A stretch of DNA of 64,000 nucleotides from Xylona heveae TC161 (lineage: Eukaryota; Ascomycota; Xylonomycetes; Xylonales; Xylonaceae): positions 1,550,001 through 1,614,000 of the forward strand of contig NW_017264195.1 of NCBI RefSeq assembly GCF_001619985.1. The letters run 5' to 3'. The translations under genes and the position numbers were made by a program. The notes beneath the pieces are model-generated. The model was given only the letters and a program-made list of their open reading frames with translations. It did not search any database and was not told the origin of the DNA. Within the stretch, counting starts at the first letter, position 1, and each line of letters opens with the position of its first letter. Of the stretch, positions 36,128 through 48,218 are shown in pieces.

Positions 36128-36706
36128 TTTGACGGTGAGGTAGAGGTATAATTTGACGGACTGGGAGAAACGGCGCTTTACGATGAGGGATCGTTGTTGG
36201 CTGCACAGAGATTGAAATTCGCGATCTCGCTTCTGCCCTACATTCGACCTCTCGACGGGATTTGTGGGTCATGTGACCGCAATCTTGATCTAGCCGAGCT
36301 CGACAATATTGTCGTTTTGGCCCGGGTAAGCCTGCGTTCCTGCTAAGGGTGGTGCCTTTGGTCAGGAAGTCGAATGGCAGGTGCAAATGGCTGCTGTAGA
36401 AATAGTGATCAGGCGCCTGGCAAATTTTCTCGTTTCCAACGACGTTACAAAATAAGATGTCTTAAGAAAGATTTTGTGTGGGTTTATTCCGTGGATTGTT
36501 TCAAAAATATTTCTACATATGCGACTTGTTCTTCATTCTTCAAAATTCTATGTTAAACGTCATTATAATGGTGCCTTTAATAGAGTGATCATGATGATAT
36601 ACAAGGACCAAAAGTCCAACGAGCAATCCTACTAGATAAGACGTCTTTCCGCGATAGTTTAGGATTTTCTTTCTTAGTTGCCAATTGTCACCTTTCTGTT
36701 CTCTGG
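36128..36706. other. Intergenic region between eS21 and Nudix genes
   Basis: eS21 promoter (36128-36400) followed by AT-rich 3' flank of the Nudix gene. No gene is seen; the only notable element is the HomolD-like box. Confidence 0.55.
36267..36279 (-). promoter_or_regulatory. HomolD-like promoter element of eS21
   Basis: The sequence GGTCATGTGACCG, about 140 bases upstream of the eS21 ATG, reads CGGTCACA on the gene's strand. This is one base from the HomolD box (CAGTCACA) of ribosomal protein promoters in fission yeast and some filamentous ascomycetes. It is also an inverted repeat (GGTCA/TGACC). The role is inferred from position and similarity. Confidence 0.35.
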
Positions 36707-38222
36707 TTAGAGCTTCTCTCGTGCTGCCTTGAGCACATTAGTTTTTGATGAAATTTCCAGATCTCTTGGACCATTCTTCCCAAAATTGACGAGGATTACT
36801 TGATCAGGAATTCCAGACTTTCCACAATCTTCAAGTTCTTTTCCAGCTTTGTCTAATGCTAATGCGGCACGACCACTCCCCTTCTCCCAGAGAATCACCC
36901 GAGGACACACGTATCTTTCGCCCCATGGAGGATGTCCGGACTTGATGAAAGACAACAGCTCGGCCCTCTGACGCTTGAGCTCTTCAACACTATCGATTGA
37001 CTCCTGAGATGGCATGTGTAAGAATTGAGAAATGATATGCAAAAGATAAAACTGCGGGGGAAATAATATAATATCATTAGCACGTGCCATGGAGAGCCAC
37101 CGAGCAGCGGGAAGAAATTCAGCGCTGGTGTGCTCAATTCCACCATCCGATGTAGGGATCGGGACCGTAGTCTCATGAGGTATGAGGTTTGCATCATGGC
37201 AGACGGCTGGATTTGTGGTCCCTTGAAGTGGCAGGAAATACAAGTACATCTGCGTTGTAAATCGGCGAGAAATGTTCGTCGGAGTGATCCAACGAGTAAA
37301 CGGTATGAGATTGTCTGAGTTCGTTTAGAAAAAAAAAAGACCACTTGAAAAAGGTGAGTTATATACCGGTGTCAGGCACTGCCTCCAAACCTTCAAGCCA
37401 GTCCACAAACTTCAGATCGGCTTGGTGTATGGCTTTTCGTGCTCGTTCTCTCTCGTGCTCAATCACAGAAATCATCCTAGAGCCATCCCTCTGTTTCGCA
37501 AGAAGTATGCCACTCTCCTCGAAGCATTCTCTAATTGCTCCAATTCTGTAGGCCTGCGAGTCCTCGTGCGCGGCTGGGTCAGCCGGGGTCGGCAGTTGAC
37601 CATCTTGACTTGCTGAAAGATTTCCGCCAGGGAATACATGTGCAGAAGGAAAAGAAGTAGAAGATTGAACTCGATGTAGAAGCAGTATCTCGTTCGATGG
37701 TGATATCAGAAGTATACTTGGACTATTTAGCTTGCTATAATGGAAGTATCCAGCTGAAGAAAATGGCACCTAGAACTTGGTCGCGGAACACTTGGAGGCT
37801 TCGGAAATCCCATTGGTCTCTTGGTAGAGTAGCGTCTACTTTCTGACCTGCTCGCACAATACCCAATTGTCGTAAGTCCGCTCTCCAGCCTTACAGCAAC
37901 ACCGTTTCCTGTGCGTGCGTTATGACTGGCTCCTCGGCCAGAGTTGCTCCTACCTGGGTTAACTAGAAGTGGTGCTCGCACTGCCCAGTTCGAGAGGGCA
38001 GCAGAAATTTGAATGAGATCAAGATGATGTGCAAAACGCAAAAGCCGAAAATGGCCATTTAATGCCATGTGAATTACAAACAGATGTGCGTATCACTTTT
38101 ATGGCAGTTTTGAGAAACATACCGGCTAACATCAAGTGGTCGCGGGGTCGTCTGAGAAATGATGGTTTCTGAACCGAAGGAATGGGTCGGGTATTGACCC
38201 GAGCTTTTGAATTACTAGCCAT
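36707..38222 (-). CDS. Nudix hydrolase, NUDT19-type
   Basis: Three exons on the - strand, 38222-38123, 37753-37367 and 37314-36707, give 364 residues. The Nudix core starts with SPSILLISPSNEILLLHRV and FPSAHVFPGGNLS. After the long insertion typical of NUDT19 relatives comes the box GAIRECFEESGILLA, carrying the metal-binding REx2EE glutamates. Downstream are FVDWLEGLEAVPDTDNLIPFTRWITPTNISRRF and a C-terminal helix region. NUDT19-type enzymes hydrolyse CoA derivatives, often in peroxisomes or mitochondria; I see no clear C-terminal PTS1 (it ends REKL, only PTS1-like). The first intron is long (about 370 nt), and a small exon within it cannot be excluded. The gene begins about 160 bases downstream of the IMPDH stop on the same strand. 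Confidence 0.85.
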
Positions 38223-38380
38223 AATAGAACACAGAACCCTCCGCAAAAAAACGCCCCAAATTTTTGCATGCTACCTTAGGCGTGCTACATGAATGATGCC
38301 TTAAAACTGAAGGTAGATTTCATACTCTAATCATCTCGCGTTGCCCATGGTCTCTTTGCAGGAAAGAAAAAGGGACTCAA

Positions 38381-40362
<1,982 letters not shown>

Positions 40363-41250
40363 TTTGATTCAAGAATATATAAATTAAAAAGAAATATCAA
40401 CAGGTGCTTGTTTTGAATCTGAGAATGAATACGTTCTACAGGTCGTAATGATCTCTGATCAAGACGGTCCTGTTGACGGGGTCAAAGTTTACCTTCTCCC
40501 AAGAAAGAAAAGAAAAAAAAGTTCCGCTGGGAAGCTGTAACGACCCTTTTGCTGTGGGGATCGCCAACCGAAAAAAAAGCTAAACCTTTTCCGTCTTTGA
40601 AATCACGGGGTCCTCGGCGTGATTTGTCTCTGAGTGCATTTATGGTTTTCTTACTGCCCCGTACAGCGCGGTGGCGATTACTCTCGGTTGTTAACTGGGG
40701 AGCCGCTGGGGGACAATGAGTTGTCCACCCCCCAGGGACCCTACACAAAATTTGGTGCAATAACCTGTAAATCTATGAAATGAGAAGGATATTTCATTTG
40801 CAATTGGTAAAATCTAGTGCCTTCTATAGCATGTAACATGCTATATCAATCATATCAGATTTGAATTATCTGCTGTTTGCTTCAGTCCTATATTGCTCAG
40901 ACAATCTGTCTCTCTTCCTCGTTCCATCTGATCCTGATATCGACGCCCTCGCTAATTCCAGGATAGGAAGTAACGCTAGTCTCAATACGGATATCTGTCA
41001 ACAGTTCCTTCCCTCCCCTCCAACCTACGAAAACAAATCGCGACCCATTACCGCTTGGGCCCTGTACACGGCACAACCCACCATCTCTTGTCTATTCTGC
41101 TTTTGCTTCATCTTCTTTCATTCCAGCTAGTTTCACCATCGCTTCATTCCGTACTTGACATGCAGTTTTGCGCTTGGCGGCACTCGGAAGTTCGAGTGAA
41201 TTGAGTTATCTTGACTGAACTGGCAGATCCTAAAGTGATATCGCTCCATC
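40363..41250. other. Divergent promoter between IMPDH and IQGAP
   Basis: 888 bases shared by two outward-facing genes. The IMPDH side (40363-40760) contains A-rich runs and then GC-rich sequence. The IQGAP side (40900-41250) is C/T-rich on the + strand, like a leader. No specific operator was assigned. Confidence 0.6.
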
Positions 41251-44200
41251 ATGGCTTCTCTACACGGGCGATCTGGTTCGCACGCATCGGCAATTCTATC
41301 GAGACCCGAGCTCGAAAACCTAGGTCGTTCATCCACTGGCCATTTGCGAACCTTATCTAAATTCGCCAAAAATGCCCCAAACGAAGACTTCACGATAACA
41401 AGCCCCACACAAGAGGTGACGGGTCTCGCTGGTCGTCGCAGACTGCAACGAAGCGACTCGGTTCGAACCGGCTCAGCTGTTGCGCCTAATGGAAGACCCG
41501 GAGGGTTCAGCTGGGACCGTACATGGATGGACGCCCAGAGGCAATTTCTCCAGGCTTACGAATATCTTTGTCATATTGGCGAGGCCAAAGAATGGATCGA
41601 AGAAGTCATTCAGCGGCCTATACCTCCGATTATCGAGTTAGAAGAAGCGCTTCGTGACGGTGTTACACTTGCAGAGATCGTTCAAACGCTCCAACCGCAT
41701 AAGAGAACACGAATATTCCGACATCCGAGACTGCAATATCGTCATTCTGATAACATCGCGATCTTTTTTCAATATCTAGCAGATGTTGAGCTGCCAGAGC
41801 TTTTCCGCTTTGAGCTCGTGGATCTCTATGAGAAGAAAAATATTCCCAAGGTCATCTATTGCATCCACGCCCTGTCATGGTTGCTGTTGCGGAAGGGAAT
41901 TACCACGTTTCGTATCGGCAACTTGGTTGGCCAGCTTCAGTTCGAACATCATGAGCTGGAAGCCATGCAGAAAGGTCTTGATAAGGCTGGAGTCAGCATG
42001 CCTAGTTTCTCTGGCATAGGTGCCAACTTCGGCCCTGAACCGGCTCTGGATCCTGAGCCTGAGCCGATCGAAACGGAAGAAGAACGAATAGATCGGGAGC
42101 TTGGCGAAAATCATGACGCTATTGTTGACTTTCAGGCCCAAATTCGAGGGGCTCTCTTGCGACAGAAGCTCGGCTACATGATGCAGGAGCTCTGGGATTG
42201 CGAAATTATGCTCATTGATTTGCAATCCCGAATCCGAGGAGACTGGGCACGACAAATTTCTTCTTATAGACAAAGCATGCGGCAATTCGCCATTCAACTG
42301 CAATCGGCGGCGAGAGGCTACTTGGCCCGAAGACGTCAGCTGGGCAAAGAAAATGCCCTCGTTGATAGCGAGCCACAGATCACTCAGTTGCAGAGTCTGA
42401 TCCGAGCTAAAGTCGTTAGAGCTCAGTTTCAGTCACTTCAGATCCGAGCCCAAGCGGAGGAGAATGGCATTAAGAAATTTCAGGCTGCTGTAAAAGGCGC
42501 TCTTCAGAGGAGACATGTTGCGCAACAATTATCTCAGACGCAAAAGTCCGAACATTATGTGCCTCTCCTACAAGCAGCAATAAGAGGCGCACTACAACGA
42601 CAAAAATTGCAAGCAGATCTAAATGATGCACGAGCTGCCGCCGCCCAAGTCGCATTGTTGCAGGCGGCCGCGAGAGGTATGATTGTTCGGCACCGAAATC
42701 AGGCGGAAATGGCCGCTCTCCTTCGGACGCAGGAAGGAATTGTGATTTTCCAAGCCGCTGCACGGGGTGCGCTTCAGCGAAGCCATCTATCTCAAAAGAT
42801 GGGTCAAATAAAGAGGTCCGATCAGTCCCTGAACGACTTGCAGGCCACCGCAAGGGGTGCCATTGTGCGTAATGATCTCCACACTGTCAAAACAAAGCTT
42901 GCTCAAGCAGAGAGCTCCATAAGCTATTTGCAAGCGGCACTGAGAGGAGCGAATGCTAGGAGAGCCGTGAAGGAAAAGTTGCAAACCTTGGACAATTTCC
43001 TGGATATCCACACTAGTATCCAGTCAGCGATCCGGGGAAATGCTCTGAGGAAAGACTTACAGACTCTCCGTGAAGGCTTGTATGCTGAAGAAGATCGAGT
43101 AGCAGTTCTCCAAGCTTCAATACGAGGAAGAACTCTTCGACAAGAAGTATTCGAGCTGAAGGATGCTATGAAGCAGGAAGAGCCGGCCATAACTGAACTT
43201 CAGGCAAGGATTCGTGGATTGCTCTTCCGTCGCAGTTTCAGCTCAGACCTTGGGGCTCTCCGTAAAGAGACGAAGGCAGTCACGGACCTACAAGGCCGAA
43301 TTCGTGGAATGCTCACCAGACGGAACCAGCTTGAACTAAGAACCGATCTTCATGCCCATACCAGTGAAATAGTTCAGCTTCAGAGTCTAACAAGGGCAAT
43401 GCTTGTTCGAGGCAACGTCGAGTCTATTCTCTCACGACTTGAGGCCGAAGACGATGTCATCACAGAGCTGCAGGCGGCTGCGCGCGGAGTGATTGTGCGT
43501 CGTCGCTTCTTAGAGAAGCAGCAATATTACAGGAAAAATATGGAAAAGGTTATCAAGGTGCAAAGTTTCGTTCGTGGAAGGCTCCAAGGTGAAGCGTACA
43601 AGAGCCTCACAAATGGGAAAAACCCCCCCGTTGGGACCGTCAAAGGATTTGTCCATTTATTAAACGACAGTGATTTTGATTTTGACGAGGAAATCGGTGA
43701 GTGGTGACCACCAAGACGAAATGGGATATTTGCTAAATTTTGCAGAATGCGAACGTCTTCGCAAGTCCGTTGTACAGCATGTGCGACAAAATGAGATGTT
43801 GGAGCAATATATCGATCAACTTGATATCAAGATTGCTCTACTTGTCAAGAATAAAATTACTTTGGACGAAGTTGTTCGCCATCAGAAGCATTTTGGCGGT
43901 AGTCTTACTGCTCTGATGAACAAGGATCTTGTGTCCCAAGATCCTTCAGATCTTAAAGCACTCAATAAAAATTCGCGCAAGAAGCTCGAGCACTATCAAC
44001 AGCTCTTCTTCATTTTGCAAACACGTTCCCGATACCTTGCGAGATTATTCAAGCGCATTCGCGAACAGGGACTTGCGGAAAAGGAAGCGAAGCGCATTGA
44101 GAATCTGATGATGAGTCTTTTTGGATACGCACAGAAGAGACGCGAAGAATACTACCTTGTGAAGCTGCTGGTGAGATCCATGAGGGAAGAAGTTAGCGAC

Positions 44201-46249
44201 TGTGAAACATTGCAAGATTATCTACGCGGTAACTTTTTCTGGAGTAAACTCTTAGGAAGCTATATTCGTTCCGCAAGAGATCGAAAATACCTACGAGATC
44301 TACTCGGGCCCATGATTCGAGAGAGCATCATTGATAATGAAGAATTGGATTTGGAAAGCGATCCAATGCAGATCTATAAAGCGGCCATCAATAACGAGGA
44401 ACTTCGTACTGGGAGACGAAGCCCCCGCAAGTCAAGTATTTCTCGCGAAGAAGCAATTCGTGATTCCGAGACACGGGAGACGTTTATTCGTCATCTCCAG
44501 GACCTTCGGGATATCGTGGACCAGTTTCTTACCGCGCTTGAGGATCAACTCTCCAAAATGCCCTATGGACTTCGATTCATTGCGCAGCAAATTTTTGAAG
44601 CACTAAGTGCACGCTTTCCTCATGAGAGTCCACCTCATATCCTGCAAATAACAGGGCATTGGATCTGGAAAATCTATTTACAGCCCGCTCTCACTCAACC
44701 AGAGGCCTGGGGGGTAGTCGATCGAGGACTTACCCCACTTCAAAAGCGAAATTTGAGTGAGGTTGGCAAGGTATTGAGCCAAATCGCCGTTGGAAGGCTC
44801 TTCGGGGGTGAAAATGTATATCTACAACCTCTCAACACATTCATCGGCGAGGCGGTCGACAGACTCGGGCACATATGGGAAGAGCGTAAGTATAAGCTCC
44901 TCGTCTATTCACAATATATATTTGGCTAACGGTAACGTTTATAAAGTCATTTCGGTTCCAATGCCCGAGTCTCATTATGATATTGATGAGTACAATGATC
45001 TTTACGCAAAGACTAAGCCGACACTTTATATTAAAATGGTAGACGTCTTTGCTATTCACCAGCTTGTCGCATCAGAGGTTTCTCATTTATGCCCAACCAA
45101 CGACGATGTGCTTCGAGAAGTGATTCGTGAACTTGGCAGTCCCAAGCACAACGAAAATGAAATGATGACGGTTGGGTCAACTGAGATAAATCTTACCCTC
45201 ACCCCTAAAATGCATGATGTTGATGGTAGGATTCAAAATCCCTCTTCATAAGCGCATAGTGCTAATATAACACAATTTAGACCCAGAGGCCGAAGTCAAT
45301 GCCCTCTTTACAGAAACAAAAAGATGTATACTTTATATTATCCGAGTCCAATCCGGCAAAAGCCTAATGGAGATTATGGTTAAGCCAATAACAAGAGAAG
45401 ACGAGGAAAAATGGTATGCTTTACTAAATGAAGAAGAAACCGCCAACGGCAGGAAAAGGGGCGCATATTCGGAAGCCAACACTCTGCTCGACCTGACGTC
45501 AATGTCATATTCTGAGTTGAAGCGTATAGCGCTGGAGAATATTATCAAGCTTGAGCATTTGGGAAGGTTGACACGGCATAATCAATACCAAGACCTTCTA
45601 AACGCCATTGCATCAGATATTAGAACAAAGCATCGACGCAGAGTACAACGACAACGAGAGCTCGAGGGCATCAAACTTACACTGGCCAATCTTCGCGAAA
45701 AGGCCGTCTGGTTGGACGTGCAATTACAGAGCTACAACAGCTATATTGAGCAAGCTATGATGACCTTGCAAAACAAAAAAGGGTAAGTTTAAGAAATCTG
45801 TAGCCATTTGTATCCAAAATACCTGATCCAATGACACTAACTTTTCTGTACCTAACAGAAAGAAGCGTTTCCTGCTACCGTTTACAAAACAATATAACCA
45901 CGAACGCGAACTCCAGCGCTCAGGCCGAGTCCCGAAGTTTGGGTCCTTCAAATACTCCGCCCGTTCGCTATATGATCGTGGCGTGCTCGTCTCTTGGAAA
46001 GGCTACCAAGAGCGGCAATGGGATAAGGTCAACCTCACCATCTCCAGCGACCAAGTCGGTATTTTCTCGCTTGAGGGCTCCGCAGGTCACATTCAGATCC
46101 CCGGTGCAAGTGCCGAATTCCCACTCGAGGATCTCTTGCAGGCACAGTTTGATAACCATCAGTTTATGACCCTTTTCGAGGGGAATTTGAGGTTAAATGT
46201 CAACTTGTTCCTGCATTTGATCTTCAAAAAGTTTTACCGGGATGAGTAA
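41251..46249 (+). CDS. iqg1: IQGAP (Rng2/Iqg1-type) actin-ring scaffold
   Basis: IQGAPs link F-actin, myosin light chains and Cdc42/Rho signalling and build the cytokinetic ring at septation. Five exons, 41251-43696, 43746-44885, 44947-45225, 45281-45782 and 45859-46249, give 1585 residues. A calponin-homology domain lies at about residues 90-220 (AYEYLCHIGEAKEWIEEV, LRDGVTLAEIVQ, HALSWLLLRKG). About 17 IQ-like repeats follow from about 295 to 790, with the pattern LQxxxRGxxxR. A RasGAP-related domain occupies exon 2 (LVKLLVRSMREEV, GNFFWSKLLGSYIR, WKIYLQPALTQPEAW), then the RasGAP_C domain (HESHYDIDE-like start, SLYDRGVLVSW, ending KKFYRDE). IQGAP GAP domains normally lack the arginine finger and do not stimulate hydrolysis. 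A highly reliable call. Confidence 0.96.
42130..43610 (+). repeat. Array of about 17 IQ-like repeats inside the IQGAP gene
   Basis: Within exon 1, units of about 28-32 codons repeat, each centred on Leu/Phe-Gln-Ala/Ser-x2-Arg-Gly-x3-Arg, for example FQAQIRGALLR, LQSAARGYLAR, LQAAIRGALQR, LQASIRGRTLR and VQSFVRGRL. I count 17 by eye. They are diverged at DNA level, so this is an old protein repeat rather than a recent tandem duplication. Confidence 0.85.
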
Positions 46250-47259
46250 ATTGATCTCCAAGTTTGCTCGCCCTGTGAGAAGTATTCTCTTAGAGGCATT
46301 TCCATCGAGGATTGGTCTATTCCAGGAAAGCGTGCGATGGATGAGGGCCCAGAGATTGTATTCTGTTGTTGTATTTGTTCCTGTTCCTGTACCTAAAGCG
46401 ATTCCCCGCACGTTTTGTTGGATTATTTTATGGCGCATCCCCATTACGACCTGTTCGATCATTTTTCTCAACTCTTCTCATTGACTGAATTTTTTTTTCT
46501 GTCTTGTCCCAAGCCTTTGAGCTTGTACATTTGCTAATCCCTCGAGGATGTTTTTGCCCGTCCCGTCATTGAGAGATATTGGGTACGCATGGGGTTGGAG
46601 TTTTTTTTGGAATGGGTTTCCTTTGAGTATTTTGCTGCGTCATAGACTTTGAATCCCTTCTTTTTTCGTTCTTATAGTTCCGCCCTTTTGATCGCCGCCG
46701 GCCGATGGGATTGGACAGGTGATTCACCTACCACCAAGATTCTGAACAGTACGATAAGTAATGATGGATGACAACGATGTTTCATGATAGGGGTCGGTCG
46801 GAATTGGATTACGTACATAGTATGAATATGAATTTCGTTTATTGTCTTATAAAGCTCTACACTGGTCTACGTGTAATGCATTTATGCAGACGTTGCGATG
46901 CATACCCCCGTCCAAAAAGTTTAGAATCGTCAATACGTCCAAGGTAATTTATAGTTCTCTATTGCTTTCCCACTAGGATTATTGGGAGACTCATAAAAGT
47001 TAGACTTAGATTCAAACTCCATAGCTAAAAGGCAAAGATAAAGCTTCTTGAAATTTTCTTGAAAAGAAATTTTGAAGACATTTTCTTGTTTTCGTGTTTT
47101 TTTTTCATGCATGTTGAGCTGCCTGGCGAGAAGGCCATGCACTCTGATAGCTCTTCGGAACCTTGCACTATATAATGTACATTAAACATAGTGGAAGTAA
47201 CAACAAGCCTAGTTAGCTCAGTTGGCCCAAGGCGACGTGATTCAAACACTTCGCATTCA
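46250..47259. other. Intergenic region between IQGAP and tRNA-Asp
   Basis: 3' flank of IQGAP followed by AT-rich sequence (46780-47200). Directly upstream of tRNA-Asp lies a tRNA-like fragment (47207-47250, listed separately) and TATAATGTAC near 47171. No protein gene is supported. Confidence 0.5.
47207..47250 (+). pseudogene. Truncated tRNA-like fragment (5' half, A box)
   Basis: GCCTAGTTAGCTCAGTTGG (47207-47225) reads like the 5' end and D arm of a tRNA of the Lys type and contains an intact Pol III A box (TAGCTCAGTTGG). No anticodon arm follows; a weak B-box-like GATTCAAAC comes 16 bases later. It looks like a decayed or truncated tRNA copy placed immediately upstream of the intact tRNA-Asp. 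Confidence 0.5.
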
Positions 47260-47355
47260 TCTTCCTTGGTCTAGTGGCTATGATTTCCGCTTGTCAATTA
47301 CCTCACTAGGTAATCGCAAGCGCGGGAGACCGGGGTTCGATTCCCCGAGGGAGAG
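47260..47355 (+). tRNA. tRNA-Asp (GTC) with a 24-nt intron
   Basis: The acceptor stem TCTTCCT (47260-47266) pairs with AGGGAGA (47348-47354), with discriminator G. The T arm is CGGGG-TTCGATT-CCCCG. The anticodon stem TCCGC/GCGGG closes the loop TTGTCA+C, with anticodon GTC. A 24-nt intron (about 47299-47322) sits at the standard 37/38 position, one base 3' of the anticodon, containing ATTACCTCACTAGGTAAT, itself a hairpin. Processing requires the tRNA splicing endonuclease. A T run follows at once. Confidence 0.93.
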
Positions 47356-47367
47356 TTTCTTTTTTTA
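47356..47367 (+). terminator. Pol III terminator of tRNA-Asp
   Basis: TTTC followed by a run of seven T (47360-47366) immediately after the tRNA-Asp 3' end, a typical RNA polymerase III stop signal. Confidence 0.8.
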
Positions 47368-47684
47368 CTTTTTAGTAGGTATTTTCAGTTTGCTTCCTTT
47401 ATTTTTGAATTGGTTTTGTTTTTATTCTTTTCTCTTCCCCCTCCCTTTTTTTTTTTTTCTTTGAGAGCTATTGTGGTTTTGTTGAGGGGATTGAGATAGG
47501 TCTAATCTGAAGGTTATGGCTAATAGCCTCACCGGGGCATACGTGAAGGCGGTCGATAGATTACATTAATATAGTGGGTTTTTTCAAGCGGCAGGTCCAA
47601 AATACGGAGTATGTACATAAATGTATAATTGGATAGAAGAATTTACGCTCATATCAAGGAAGGTTATATTAAGAGGAAAATTAT
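47356..47684. other. T-rich 3' flank of tRNA-Asp and of the MFS gene
   Basis: Very T-rich up to 47460, then AT-rich sequence with a TACGGAGTA motif (47603-47611). No gene is seen. Confidence 0.6.
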
Positions 47685-48185
47685 CTAATGCCACGAGGTC
47701 CCGCCAGCGCCGTATCCATTATTCGTTGGGCCGAGGTTATCGCTCAGCCGGCGCGAGCCGTGCGGTCCAAGGGCATCACGCAGTCCAATTGGGCTAGAGA
47801 CGCGGTGATGGCGATGATTATGACCAGATTTTTTCTTGTTCAAGGGTCTTTTTGCTCCAAGAAGAGGTGCATTTTCGCGGGATTCGTTATCAGATGAGGA
47901 GGACGAAGACGACGATAAGGATGAAGATGAAGAGGAAGAGAGGTCTTCTTCGCCATCTAGGATGGCATTGTCTCGATCACGACGGTTCTTTCTTCCTTGC
48001 CGATCATTCTTCTTCGTCTTCGTCTTCTTTGTTGTAGATGGTGAAGAAGGTGTCCATGTCGAATTGTAGGTGTCGGGCTTAGCATCATTCTGATTCAAAG
48101 ACGCACCAGGCTGTGTGCTTTGAGCAGTGACGTCGTCTTCTGCTTCTTCTTCCAAAAGTCCAGTGTCTGTTTCGCTGGCGTCATC

Positions 48186-48218
<33 letters not shown>

